Part shown: positions 1 through 11,046 of the stretch, piece after piece
Layout: every line of letters begins with the position of its first letter
Position numbering within the stretch: position 1 is the first letter of the stretch
Origin: Bidens hawaiensis
Lineage: Eukaryota > Streptophyta > Magnoliopsida > Asterales > Asteraceae
Direction of reading: 5' to 3'
Assembly: GCA_021521415.1 (NCBI GenBank)
Contig: JAIQDT010003578.1
Location: 207,767 to 271,766 of the forward strand
Length of the DNA: 64,000 nucleotides
Translations under genes and position numbers: made by a program
Notes under the pieces: model-generated
Databases searched by the model: none
What the model was told of the DNA's origin: nothing
What the model saw: the letters and a program-made list of their open reading frames with translations, nothing else

Positions 1-399
1 GCCATATTTGGTCGAGAGTGGTCTCGTGCCCAAGGGGTTGTGAAGTATACAAAGGGAAAGCCGTTGGGCTTGGCCTCCCATAGGTATAGAGAGATGAGTT
101 AAAAGGTTGACAGGTTACGCTTGGACCAGCCTCTAAATGAGAAGCAGCAGGTTGTGAGCTGGTTAAAGGGGAAGGTGGACGTCCGAGTGACAGTGAGGGT
201 TCATCGTCGTCGTACTCCAGCCTTAATCTTATCCTTTTTTCTCTTTTTTGACTCACGTGGCGGTTAAGAAGATGTCTTAGTAGCAAGAAATGCCTTGACA
301 CACCTTCCATCGTCAAGTCGACACGTTCCGGGGTGTTTGTGACTCCTACAAGAGGAGAAGGAACCCCAGATCGGTAAGGAGTCGGAGTTCGAAAAGATT

Positions 400-541
400 A
401 AAACTCGATGAACAAAGGTTCCATCGAGGTTCCTCCCGGAGTCGAGAAAATCGAGGTTGTCGCCGGAGTTTCTTGACTGGCACTTGGTGTCGGTGTTCTT
501 GACACTTGGTTAACTTCTTCGGGAGATTCACCTTCTGTCAT
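400..541 (-). pseudogene. gag N-terminal fragment (Ty3-type), broken
   Basis: An ATG at 541 (minus) opens a short Gag-like N-terminus (starting MTEGESPEEV, then Thr/Ser/Pro-rich). A stop ends it near position 400, and no long frame continues. It lies about 70 bp after the LTR, as expected for gag. The N-termini of the Gag proteins at 8946 and 30706 have similar composition. No conserved Gag core is visible before the window edge. Confidence 0.4.
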
Positions 542-589
542 GGTGACGGAGCTACACTACTGGTCTTTATGATAAAGTAAGCGGCGTAG

Positions 590-609
590 CCCCACAGTGG
601 GCGCCAACT
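590..609 (-). other. Primer-binding site of the left-edge retrotransposon
   Basis: Directly inside the LTR end, the minus strand reads TTGGCGCCCACTGTGGGG. This TGGCGCC-type site, complementary to a tRNA 3' CCA end, is typical of plant Ty3-type elements. It supports the LTR boundary at 610. Confidence 0.6.
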
Positions 610-1232
610 TGTTGCTACAACAAAGATAAGACCATTGATAGTGAATGGACTGGTTAGGCTAAAAGGCTTCAAGGGTTCAGGTTAGCCTAACGCGGGTCGT
701 GGTGTCCCTCTACGTTTGCGAAACGTAGAAGGAGGTTCACTAGTTTGTTGTTGATTGTTATAGTTCACCAAAGATTAAGAACCGTGATGTTTGGAATCGG
801 TTCTTTAATGATGTTCTTGATGAAGCTATGAAGCTATTGAAGTAAGAAAGAAACAAGCTAAGAGCTTATTTATCTAGGAAGAAGAGAATTACCAGGGAGT
901 ATGTATTAACTCCAGATCTGATGATCTATGTTTATGACTTAAGTCTTCCTTTTATAGAAGGAGAGACCAAGCTCTTTATCCAGTGTACAAACTAATTGAC
1001 CTCCGGTTCGCTTAGAGGGTTGACCATTATGGGCGGGAAGCTTTGGACCGCTGGTCCATAGTTAAGATAATAATACTTTTATCTGAGTAAGTCCTTTGGT
1101 CAGAGGGGACATGGATGTGACATCGTACTGTAGCACGTGATTGCTTATTGACATAAGTTTGTGCGGGAATTTAACCTTTTAACCTTTGTGTTACGGCCAT
1201 TTTATTATTTCCTTGGGCTATCCTCGTCATCA
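610..1232 (-). repeat. 5' LTR of the left-edge minus-strand Ty3-type element
   Basis: The segment starts TGTTGCTAC and ends GTCATCA in plus orientation, so it has TG...CA ends. It is next to the primer site and carries a minus-strand TATA box. The inner boundary is firm. The outer boundary (1232) is inferred only from the CA ending, because the second LTR is outside the window. Confidence 0.5.
948..960 (-). promoter_or_regulatory. TATA box in the left-edge LTR
   Basis: The minus strand reads CTATAAAAGG inside a short palindrome (CCTTTTATAGAAGG region). It is a plausible U3 promoter driving transcription leftward into gag. Confidence 0.5.
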
Positions 1233-1422
1233 ATATGTATATTAAAGTGCTAGAGCAAAATGAGTAAGTAAAATGGTTCAACAGGCTCCGAAGCAAGCAA
1301 GTTAGATAGTTTATCTCCAAGTCACCTAGATAATCCCACCATCAAAACCGGTGTTCCAACAATTTATTGGTTAGACGTACATCCAATAAAAGCATTTTAT
1401 ATAAATTGTTAACACTTGCGAT

Positions 1423-2056
1423 TAGAGGTGCAAAAAAACCCATACCCGAAAAAAATACCCGGAACCGGTTATTTTTATACCCGGGTATTCTATACCCAAA
1501 ACCGGAACCGACCCTACCCGTAGGGTATGGATAGGGTATGCATTTTGAGGTCAATACCCGTACCCGGAACCGTACCCGATTTATACCCGTAAATACCCAG
1601 ACCCGGTCATACCCTATACCCGATACCCGGTTATACCTGATACCAATTTTCTAATACCCGAAATAATACATGAGTTTTTATAGTATACTTTTATGTTTAC
1701 TTCACAACTTTTATGTTTAAGTTTTTGTAAAATGCATATTACTAACTAAATAATTTGTAATTAAATGGATTTGTGGTTTTTGTAATATAGTTTAATTTAT
1801 TACAAAGCAAATTTAATTTTTAAACAGATTAAAAAATGTATAAAAAATTACAAATTCAAAACCGGGTATTAATACCCGGTCGTACCCGGTTCCAATACCC
1901 GAACCCGATCATACCCTACCCGGGTACATAGGGCTGAGTTTTTCTCCTCAATACCCTACTCGAACCCTACCCGATTTATATCAATACCCGATCATACCCG
2001 AAACCGGTTCATACCCGAACTCGAATATTAGAAAAAACCCGATTTTTGCACCTCTA
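1423..2056. repeat. hAT-like MITE unit 1 of the composite element
   Basis: This 634-bp unit has terminal inverted repeats TAGAGGTGCAAAAA and its complement. Both subterminal regions are packed with TACCCG/CGGGTA-type motifs around an AT-rich centre. Its own inner flank (CTGCTACA) does not match the outer TSD. Frames that appear open here are products of the short repeated motif, not genes. Confidence 0.75.
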
Positions 2057-2436
2057 CTGCTACATGCCCAAACGCTTCATTAAGCTCCAAGCCTCCAAGC
2101 CCATGGATTATGTTATTGAATTATTATGTTTATTGAATTATTACTTATTAGAACTAGAGGTGAAAAAAAAACCCGTACTCGGAATCGGACTTGAAAAAAA
2201 TACTCGGTACCAGTTTTTTCTACCCGGGTATTCTATGTCCGAAACCGGAACCGACCCTACCCGTAGGGTATGGATAAGGTATACATTTTAAGGTTAATAA
2301 CCGTACCCGATTTATACCCGTAAATACCCGGACCCAGTCATACTCTATACCCGATGCCCTGTTATACCCGATTCCCGATACCAATTTTCTAATACCCGAA
2401 TTAATACGTAAGTTTTTATATTATACTAGTTTGATC

Positions 2437-3208
2437 CTCCCGTATTACGGGAATTTATTTAAAATTTTGTTTTTAATCGTTTTGCTATTTTATGATGATT
2501 TATTTTATTTTTTATCGTAGTTTTGTTTTAATTCAATACATATATATTAGTTTGTTATTATATTTTTTAACGTTTGGTTTTATCAGTTGAGATGTTTAGG
2601 TTTTTTAGATTTTTAAAGAACAAACATAAACGAACCCGAGCATATTGATTTTTTGAAATGTACAAATATGAACACAAATATTCGTCTAATTAAAAAAGGG
2701 GCGTTGATGTAGTTGACGATGGTGGGTAGTATCGAAGTTAACCGACGATGAAGATGATTGACCAGCAACGGATAACATGCAAAGTTATTAAATTAAATTA
2801 GGGTTTGATGATGAAAATGTTTATCAATAAATGAGATCTTATAACCCGTTTGAGGGCTATTATAGTTTGGTAAGGCCCATAACCCGTTAAAATTATTCTT
2901 TGATAATTAAAGGGTATTTCACAAATAAATGAGATGTTATAACTCGTTTAAGGGTTATCGGGGTTTGGTGAGACCCATGACCCGTGAAAATTATTGTTTG
3001 ATTATGAAATAGTTTTATAAATAAAGGAGATGTTATAACCCATTTAAAGACTATCCGGGTTTGGTGAGACCCATACCCGCGAATTCGGGTCAAATGCATG
3101 AGAAACCTCCATTTATAAATCAAGCAATCTGGTGGCTCTAGAGAATGGGGGAACAACCTGAGAGCGACACATAGGATTTTATAGTAGACAGTTATATAGA
3201 TAGTTAGA
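2437..3208. mobile_element. Unclassified insertion inside hAT-like unit 2
   Basis: The insertion is defined by comparison with unit 1, which lacks it. It begins with a TACTAG...CCCGTATTACGGG palindromic stretch, is AT-rich and has no convincing ORF. The start resembles ends of some plant Helitrons, but I could not identify a CTRR end with hairpin, so the class is open. It holds a roughly 97-bp tandem repeat (2826-3090). Confidence 0.45.
2826..3090. repeat. Tandem repeat, about 97-bp unit, just under 3 copies
   Basis: The motif AAATRAGGAGATSTTATAAC, followed by ...GGGTTTGGTRAGRCCCAT and AAATTATT, recurs near 2826, 2923 and 3019. It lies inside the unclassified insertion. Short ORFs across it are artefacts of the repeat. 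Confidence 0.65.
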
Positions 3209-3609
3209 TTTGTATGTACTTCACAACTTTTATGTTTAAGTTTTTGTAAAATATATATTACTAAGTAAATAATTTGTAATTAAGTGAATTTATGGTTTTT
3301 GTAATATAGTTTAATTATTTTTATAAATTACAAAGCAAATTTAAATTTTAAACAAATTAAAAAATGTATAAAAAATTACAAATTCAAAACCGGGTATTAA
3401 TACCCGGTCGTACCCGGTTCCGATACCCGAACCCGATCATACCCTACCAGGATACATAGGGTTGAGTTTTTCTCCTCAATACCCTACCCGAACCCTACCC
3501 GATTTCTCTCAATACCCGATTTTCCAATACCCGGTCATACTCGAAACTGGTTCTGTACCCGAACCCCGGGTATTAGAAAAAACCCGATTTATGCACCTCT
3601 ACTTGTGAT

Positions 3610-3998
3610 CACGTGCGCATACGTCACTTACCCTATAGTACAAAAACACGTACAACTAGTTGTGTGTTGATCGAGTAACTTTTGTTCTATTCATTTTTCT
3701 TATATAATCATCTTAGAAATGGTTTGGATTTGGATGAACTCTCTTAAGCTCGAATTATAATCAAAGTTATCACTTATCTATTTAAATTTAGAATCACATA
3801 AATCACGCACCTTATTTATTATGCGAAAATCCTTGCAGATGTAAGGTAAAAATTAAATTTTGTTGTTCAGAATAAAAAATAAAATTTGACCGCTTATTGA
3901 AAATCATGCAATTAACACGTTATAACTTTAATGTGTACCCTTGTACATACCTAACTTAAAATGACTTTAGATTGAATATAATATTGGGGATTATCCTC
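3610..3998. other. AT-rich spacer, nothing recognised
   Basis: No ORF, RNA gene or element end was recognised between the TSD of the composite hAT-like element and the next MITE. Confidence 0.5.
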
Positions 3999-4001
3999 TT
4001 A

Positions 4002-4298
4002 GGCCATGGGGTATACTCTAACCCATCTTAATTTTACATAAGCTTCACATCATCATTTTTTTCTCTTTCACTTTATGTCATCTAAAGGAAATGGTTTAAC
4101 CCATTTAACACATAATTAATATGACAAATCAATTAGTAATTAATAGATAATTAATACATATTGTTTCCTTTTAACCCGTTAAAAGCATAACCTATGGGCC
4201 TTTTTAACACACTTAACACAAGTGGGAAGTGGTTTAATCCATCTTTAAAGTGTCATGTCACTTTAATCTATGTAGGGGTTAGAGTATACTACATAGCC
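4002..4298. mobile_element. Tourist-like (PIF/Harbinger) MITE
   Basis: The element starts GGCCATGGGGTATACTCTAA and its right end is the near-complement (TTAGAGTATACTACATAGCC). It is flanked by TTA on both sides (3999-4001 and 4299-4301), the 3-bp target duplication of PIF/Harbinger elements. It is 297 bp with no coding capacity. Confidence 0.8.
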
Positions 4299-4747
4299 TT
4301 ATGTTCCATAGATAAGTCAAACGAATAAAGCTAAGAAAATCTAACGGTCATAAAATTGTCTGGTTGCATATTTAGTGTATGAGTTGAAATCTATAAAGTT
4401 GTTTTATTTTCATATTTAAATTATCATGTGCTAAAACTTTTTATACAGTAATATAATACTGTAATAGTTAAAGCATAAAACTTAATGATTTAAATCACGT
4501 TCACAAATTTATTTAAGAAAAAAAAGGTTTGCAAGTGAGTACTCTAGGTCTAGGATACGTTTGAAAAACGCAAATAGATGCATATAATTTAGGATGGTTG
4601 AACATATTTTACTAGAAAACAGTAAATACATTTAATTTATATATTTATGTATGTTAAAATGCTAAGTCATATTTGGTAGCTTGTCACAAGGTTAAACATA
4701 TATTATCTAAGACCCGCTAAAACCCATGAGATCCGTCACATCTGAAG

Positions 4748-5215
4748 TAGGCCCGGCTCAAGGGGAGCGCGTAGAGGACGGCGGACCCAGACTCACTTTT
4801 TCGAGAGGCCCATAATTTTTAAAATATAATATTATATTTTATATATAATTTTGTTTTGAAACAAAAACTTTCTAAATGATTATTAATTGAATGGAAATAG
4901 TGTTAAACTATGGAAATAAAGGTCATGGATTCTTTTATCATCATTAATGTTTTTTTCTTTTTTTTTTTTCATATGGACTCAATTCTCACAATTAATGTTT
5001 TTTTTTATATTTTTATATAAGGAAAGCTATTTGTGTTTTACGAGTCATTTTAATAATTTGTTTATTTTCATTTTTTGTTTTCGTCCAAATTGAACTTTTA
5101 AAAGGCAAGTGTATTTGTAAAATTGTCTATCACATAATTAGAGCACGATTTAAGGGCCCTGTTTTTTACTCGTCCTAGGTCCTAAAATTTTAAATGGTTC
5201 TTAGAGATGGCCCTG
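4748..5215. mobile_element. Possible hAT-like relic
   Basis: The left end TAGGCCCGGCTCAAGG and the complement of the right end (CAGGGCCATCTCTAAG) look like diverged copies of one terminal repeat of the CAGGGCCGGCTCT type. I found no matching 8-bp TSD, so boundaries are tentative. The interior is very AT-rich and non-coding. Confidence 0.35.
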
Positions 5216-5302
5216 AATTCCGAACCTGTCAAGCCCATTTATTCTTCGTCATATTTGTATGCTATGTTTTCACTATTAATTGGAACGATCCAATTAATCA
5301 AA

Positions 5303-6536
5303 TATGTTGGACCAAATCCGTCATAAGCGAATTATGTAACTCACTAGAACGCATCTCATAAGCATTTTGCAGTCTTTGCTCCATACTCGCTTAAGGTAGT
5401 TGTGGAGCATCCTCCGGATATGAAGTTGACATATTGATCTCACAAAATGTCAAAATTGTTGAAGAACCCAAAACACCTCTCGATGTCATTTCACGAAAAC
5501 TTTAGTACTTTCTTAAAGTATTATCTCTTCCCATCAATCGGGCCTCTCAACGTTTTTACGATGATCGAATATTCCAGATATATCCTATCTCCCAGATAGT
5601 ATACGTGGGGGTAGTAGTTATTGTTAGCCCAAAACGATGCGACTAGCACGGTAGTGAAGATGTAATTCTCTACCACGGGCGACACCTCCAAAATATTTAT
5701 GCCGTTGTCGGACCCGAAGTTGCCGAAGTAGGCCGGCCAAACCCAAAGGTCATATGAAGCAATCACTTGGACATTGACCGCTGGTATTTTTGGTCACCAC
5801 ATGTGTACTGACTTTGCTATGTGGTTAGACAATTATACCACTTCCAATGCATACAATCTATACTTCTAATTATGTCGGTATACCATATTCCCTTTCATGC
5901 ACCGAGTAAATGTGTTGTAGGCCATTCCAAGTGAGTCTGCTCAGATAACGAGCGCTGTATAGATTTATTAATCCTATATAAAGTAAAAATAAAAAATCAA
6001 ATAAACGCAATTAAAATAGTTTTTCGATAATTTAGTATATAATGGCAAAAATACTCCAATGCATCCAGTGGAGGGTTTTTTTTTTGTCATTCTTAAGTAT
6101 TCGTCGTTGATGTCGGTCGTAATTCCATAGGTGAGCATGCGTAGCCGGTAGCACCAAAGTACCCTTTTGGATATGGGTGATCCTAACACCCTTCGAGCGT
6201 CCCGTTTTTGCTTAAAGTAATCAAACTCACGTTCCAAATCTTCGCACATGCCTCTAAAATAAGCGTTTAGACATTCCAAAGTGACATATGAAAATCTTTG
6301 GGTTTTTGTATCTCGTTGGGTCATCGAAGTAATCTTTCATCAAACGATCGTTCGTGCTCTCACGGTCCCGTTCAACATATTCTCTTCTCGAGATCTGGCG
6401 AGAAGAAGAATAAATAGCTCACATATACTTTTCCGCGAGCGTAATTGAACTCATAACCTTCTCATCCTCGGCCATGTGCTCATTATTCTCCAAATACCGG
6501 TTGATTGTTTCGGAGGAAGATGAAGAATCCACTTTT
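5303..6536 (-). pseudogene. PIF/Harbinger transposase (HARBI1/ALP1-like), decayed
   Basis: Reading leftward, the N-terminal part (YFKQKRDARRVLGSP, then YGITTDINDEYLRM) matches the region PFFQQREDARGLPGF / YGISSDALDEYLQM of the Harbinger protein at 41207. A second piece near 5766-5521 covers the DDE core (ASYDLWVWPAYFG, SDNGINILEVSP, YYLGDRIYLEYS). A third, at about 5515-5440, contains DIERCFG with the usual catalytic Glu, and a C-terminal relic ends near 5310. Stops and frame breaks separate the pieces, and the segment with the first catalytic Asp is missing or unrecognisable. No convincing terminal repeats were found; GGCGCCCCACCATAAGTG near 6820 is a possible right end. Confidence 0.75.
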
Positions 6537-7935
6537 TAGAGAGAATTTTATAAAATTGTAGAGAGAATTTATAAAATTGTGTGAGAATTGGGTGAGATGT
6601 GTGAGAATGGTTGTAGGTTATGGTTTATGTATTAAAAAATTAATTATTTTATAATAGGGCCGTTGTCAAACGGTCATTGACTAGACCCACAAATCACCAT
6701 CAAGCATCACGAAAGTTGTGTGAGTACCCCCCCCCCCCCAACACACACACGACATTCAAACCCTTAAAGGTGTCGGGGGTGTTCCCATCATTTTGAGAGG
6801 GTTTTGGGTGTGAAAGGCGCCCCACCATAAGTGTTCTAATTACTTGTTGAACATCAAGCGAACCCTCTCCCTTCCTGCATATTTACGTGATGTGTGCTGG
6901 TTTATTCATTTGTTAGAACAACTTTCTTATGAGTTTTAAATGAAATAAATTAAGAAGTTCTTCTCATTAAAATAGTTAAAAATGTTTCTCCACGTTTGTT
7001 AGTAACAAGTTTTTCAATGTTATACTACTTCATAGTTTTTAATGAAATGAATTTAAACGTACACATCATTTGTAATAAGTTCCTCATATGTTTTATTAAT
7101 TTTTACTTAAAAAAACGACTTTAATTTGCTATTTCAAACTTATAAATTTTGGATATTTACAGGATTACCACAGCCGAATTGATTGCATATTAAGTGGTTG
7201 TTATTTGAATGTGCCTTTGATGCCCCCACTTGCATTTGACGTTGGTTTATTCACTTAATGGATGCACCTGGCGAACCTCACCCTTTACAGGCTAATACAA
7301 CATTTTCTTGTCTCCAATATTTATTTTCCGATATTTTTTTCGAGAATTCATTTAGATAACTAAGCATAAAGTGTGTATAAGATAACAAATTGCATAGAAT
7401 CAGAATTATTAGTCGGGTAAAGAAAATATTGAGTCAAGTTATCACTTCAGTATTTTTAAAAACAAAAAGAATAATATAACCAACAGAAATTCGTATAACT
7501 ATTTCATTTATATGAAAACAACGTCTTAACATGTAATGACTAGATTATTATATAATAATCATATATATCTAACAAACACATGTTAGATCAGTTGTATATG
7601 CTTATGTCTTTTAATGAGAAGGTTCAAGTTTAATCTTTGAAAACGACTTAGTTTAGAAAAAAAATATATTAAATAATTGTGTAAGTTGCCGTTAAAAAAA
7701 TATATAATGTGGTGTAGCATTATAACTGGATATGGATTTCTATGGCACATTAATCAGCAAATTATGTGTATTGCTTGTGATGTGCATGCACAACATACAT
7801 AATTATAAAATAATGACTTTAAATCAGTGATGAGTGGCCTTTGTCAGTTTTGTGTGATTAAGAATTATGAACGACTTCTACTACTTGGGAGTTGAACTCG
7901 ATGAGGATACAAGGGTTGGGAGCGGTGTGCTATAA
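6537..7935. other. AT-rich intergenic DNA
   Basis: No gene is supported. It contains a poly-C tract followed by (AC)n at about 6726-6748, a GC-richer patch at 6760-6840, and otherwise AT-rich sequence up to the TSD of element A. Confidence 0.55.
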
Positions 7936-7940
7936 CAAAC
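7936..7940. other. Target-site duplication of element A, left copy
   Basis: CAAAC directly precedes the TGAAGAGG start of the LTR. The same 5 bp follow the 3' LTR at 20141-20145. Confidence 0.9.
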
Positions 7941-8885
7941 TGAAGAGGTAGGTCCCAGCAGAGCCCAGTTGGACCCGCAAGACTCACCTTACAGAGGGAC
8001 GTCTGCGCAAGGACCAACTGGTTCCGCAGGACCCACCATGCTCAGAGATGAAGACCTTACGCGTAATACGCCAGCTGTTCCCGCAGGGAAAGCCTCCCAA
8101 TGGTGAAGTACCCCGCCTGTCCCCGCAGCTGCGGATACAAGCCATCAGGGAAGGCTACCCGCACTAATAGCAAGGCTACACGCACAAGGCACTCAATAAT
8201 TCAGTGTCACCTGAAGGAATGAGCAAGGCGGGAATACTCCCGCCCAAATGAGCCAGTCCGTACGCTTCTGGAAGATCTTTTGTACTATACCTGCCAAGGT
8301 ATGGACAAAATAGACAAGATCTGACCAAAGCAGCCCATGAACCAATCACAGGGTGACAGCTCACCGACAACAGTACGAGGAGGAGCATGCTCTAGTACTG
8401 TTTGTCACTATTAGCCGCTGCCTATTCACCAACCCTTGTGCAACGCACAAAGCCTGCAGTTGGTGGAAAGGGAACAGTACACAGCCGGCCTTGTCACTAT
8501 CAGCCGCTGCCTACCCACCAACCAGCATGGCAAGTGCGTAGCCAATAGTTGGTAGAACAGGAATATTCTACAGCTGGTTGTACCTGCTTGGAAACCTACC
8601 TTCGGCTATAAATACTCCAACACCTTGGAACGGTATCATCATCTTGTATCTTACCTTCACTAGCTATTTCTCTCAATATACACATATTCAGAGCAATCTA
8701 GTCTGATTCTCACGCCGGATGGTGGTCACAAGGAGGTACCCCCCCCCCTTCTCAGTGACGAGCTCACGGTGTCTGTTTTGCAGGTCATCAGAGGAACCAT
8801 CTTGCCGGACCTAACCCTCGTGGGAAACATCTATTTAACCCCCAGATTATCCGTAATCTGCCCGAGGTCACTTAGTGTTTCTTCA
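7941..8885 (+). repeat. 5' LTR of element A
   Basis: It starts TGAAGAGGTAGG and ends GTTTCTTCA (TG...CA). It is 945 bp, with a TATA box at 8607-8614. Open frames on either strand (for example 8176-8388) recur in the 3' LTR and carry no recognisable protein; they are not genes. Confidence 0.93.
8607..8614 (+). promoter_or_regulatory. LTR TATA box, element A
   Basis: TATAAATA follows CTTCGGC. The same box is at 19861-19868 in the 3' LTR, and at 30344-30351 and 38590-38597 in element B. Confidence 0.7.
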
Positions 8886-8886
8886 T

Positions 8887-8904
8887 TGGCGCCATCCGTG
8901 CATA
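8887..8904 (+). other. Primer-binding site, element A
   Basis: TGGCGCCATCCGTGC lies one base after the LTR, complementary to a tRNA CCA end. The identical site is in element B at 30641. I did not assign the primer tRNA. Confidence 0.75.
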
Positions 8905-8945
8905 AAAGCTAGAACTAATTCAGTTTTTTCAAAACTTCTGAAAAA

Positions 8946-11044
8946 ATGGTTAACGTTACTCCGGTCCCAAGGCCAGTAAGTGACCAAGAAACCCCGGTAA
9001 CCACAACCTCAGCTACTGGGGGGAACACCGGCGGTTACACAAATTTTGCGAACACTACCCCGGTAACCCAAGCCGGGGCAAGTGCAGTAAACAATATTTC
9101 ACTGGGTTCACTGATGCCCAGTTGGAGAAACAGACGAGGCTCCCTCGCCAAACACTCGATCAAGTTAAGGCGTGGGCCGAAGCACGTCAGAAGAAATTCC
9201 AAGCTGAGTTGGATGAACGCTTGCGTTCACTCCAACAGGCTGACGAATTCGGAAGCACTCGACAACAGCTCAACATGAACAGTGAGTGCGAGTACTCGGA
9301 CGATGATAGGGAGGAATCCGACACTGACGCGAACCCTCGCCATAGGGCGAAAGGGAAGCGTAAATAAACGGAATTCCAACCAAGAAGGAATTTCGGAGAA
9401 ACCTTCAAACCTAGGAACGCGGGGGGAAACCCACGCGACTTCTCCAAAACCTTTAGACCAACTGCTGCAAATGCGGGAACATCCAAGTTTGCAAGGGACA
9501 TTGCGGAAGCAATCGCCCCGAGAAGTGCCAAACAGATGTCCAACATCGGCACTTATGATGGTCTATCCGACCCAGACGATCACTTGAACAGATTCATAGC
9601 GTGGGCAACCGTCAGTAACTGGACGGAACCCACGTGGTGTTATATGTTCCAGATGACGCTGGTTGGAGCGGACAGGGCGTGATTTGATCGTTTACCAGTC
9701 CACCACATCTATGATTGGGCGGACTTTCAACACAAGTTCAGCCAACACTTCAGTCAACAGAGGAAATATACTGAAGAGCAGTGGACGATCCTCAACTGCG
9801 TGAGAGAGGAAGATGAATCTTTACTAGACTTCATCACTCGCTTCAACTCCAAAAAGCTGAGTCTGGGCAACATAAGTGAAGATCTTGTTCGCGCCGCTTT
9901 CATCCAGGGCGCCGAATACCCAGAGCTTATCCGCACGTTGACGGGTAAGGACGGCATGCCATCCACATGGGATGCCATCATGACGGCGGCCAAGCGCTTT
10001 GCCGAGACGGAGAAGCAACTGGGTAGGGATCTTCCCCAGAGTACACACCTCTACACGCAGAGGACCCGAGAAAACAATGTTCGGATCGCCCGGCAGAACA
10101 AAAGGAGGAAGCTAGGTATTTGGCAGTCAAGGGTAAACTTTAACACCTCATCCAGCTCTCGCCCTCTTGTTGGCGGAAGGGATAACACGCACCCTTCAAG
10201 CCGAAAACACCGGTGGACGCCACTCACCAAAAGCGTCACGGAGATATTTGCCACCAAAAAACTCCCATGGCCAAAAGCTCCAATGATCCGACAGCGACCT
10301 AATGCGGATCAGAGCAAATCCTGTGACTTCCACGGGACAAAGGGTCACAATACAGAGGAGTGTACATCCTTGAAGGATATTGTTGAAACAATCGTCAAGG
10401 ATGGAAGACTTGCACACCTTGTGGCATCAATCAAGAATGGAGGAAGGAATGATAACCGGTATAAAGGCAACGGACGAAAGCCCGTTGACATCAGCATCCA
10501 CATGGTTCATGGCAACATCAGAGGAAGAAAAAGACGAACGACAGAACCATGCGAATGGAAGGAAGCTGAGGTGCGCTTCCCGCGAGTGCCAGGAGGACCC
10601 AGCAAGGAAGGCCCTATCGTCATCAGAAGCCAGCTGGGGCATTACATAACTTCCCGTACTCTTGCTGACAACGGCGCCTCGTCAACGGTTATGTACAGGC
10701 AGTTCTTCGACAAGCTAGACGACGAAGACAAAGAACGCCTGGAAACGGTTTACGCCTCAATGGAAGGGTTCGACGGCAGCACAAACACACCCCTGGGTAT
10801 CCTATCTTTCCCCGTCATTCTCACGGACGGAAAATACTCCCGCACAGAAGACGTGGACTTCGTCGTAATGAGGAAGCCACATCACACATACGACATTCTC
10901 TTCGGGAGAGACGGGATGGCAAGATTCAACGCCGTGGTATCTTCAGTCCACGGCATGATGGGATGGCCAACTGCTGAGGGTGTAGCGATGATCACCGGTA
11001 TCCCCAGGTATGCATCGCATCCGTCTCAACTAAACCCAAACTAA
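8946..11044 (+). pseudogene. gag-protease of element A, broken
   Basis: This encodes the structural Gag and aspartic protease needed for particle assembly. Compared with the intact Gag of element B, one base is lost near 9105 (frameshift), a stop lies at 9365-9367 (after KGKRK), and TGG became TGA near 9680 (GADRA-stop-FDRL). From 9800 the frame is open: the Gag core, then a CX2HX4HX4C knuckle (CDFHGTKGHNTEEC) near 10321, then a protease-like segment. The protease active site reads LADNGAS, so the usual D-T/S-G is changed. The frame ends at 11044, three bases before the pol ATG in another frame, whereas element C fuses gag and pol in one frame. Confidence 0.85.
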
Positions 11045-11046
11045 AG

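Larger units (their letters stand above)
1..609 (-). mobile_element. Internal 5' part of a minus-strand Ty3-type LTR retrotransposon, cut by the window edge
   Basis: On the minus strand the order is LTR (1232 to 610), primer-binding-like site, then a gag-like start at 541. This is the 5' end of an element whose body lies to the left of the window. Positions 1-340 hold no open frame I can assign. The gag start resembles the acidic, Thr/Ser/Pro-rich N-terminus of the element A and B Gag proteins, so a Tat-type affiliation is inferred, not shown. Confidence 0.55.
1423..3601. mobile_element. Composite hAT-like non-autonomous element (two tandem copies, one 8-bp TSD)
   Basis: The outer ends are TAGAGGTG at 1423 and CACCTCTA ending at 3601. 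They are flanked by CTTGCGAT (1415-1422) and CTTGTGAT (3602-3609), an 8-bp duplication matching 7/8, the size made by hAT transposases. Inside are two related units in the same orientation (1423-2056 and 2155-3601) with a 98-bp spacer. Each has the same TAGAGGTG terminal inverted repeats. The units are full of TACCCG / CGGGTA motifs. There is no transposase ORF. Confidence 0.75.
2155..3601. repeat. hAT-like MITE unit 2, interrupted by a ~770-bp insertion
   Basis: The ends (TAGAGGTGAAAAA... and ...TGCACCTCTA) and the internal AT-rich core repeat unit 1. Homology to unit 1 stops near 2437 (after ...TTTTATATTATACTA) and resumes near 3208 (GTATGTACTTCACAAC). The segment between is therefore a later insertion. 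Confidence 0.7.

Noticed and set aside
2046..2291. 81-residue frame rich in Thr/Arg/Tyr
   Set aside because: Spans the spacer and the TACCCG motif array of a hAT-like element; low-complexity artefact.
8176..8541. Open frames on both strands in the A LTRs (repeated at 19418-19795)
   Set aside because: Present identically in both LTRs, overlapping on opposite strands, no protein similarity; LTR sequence explains them.
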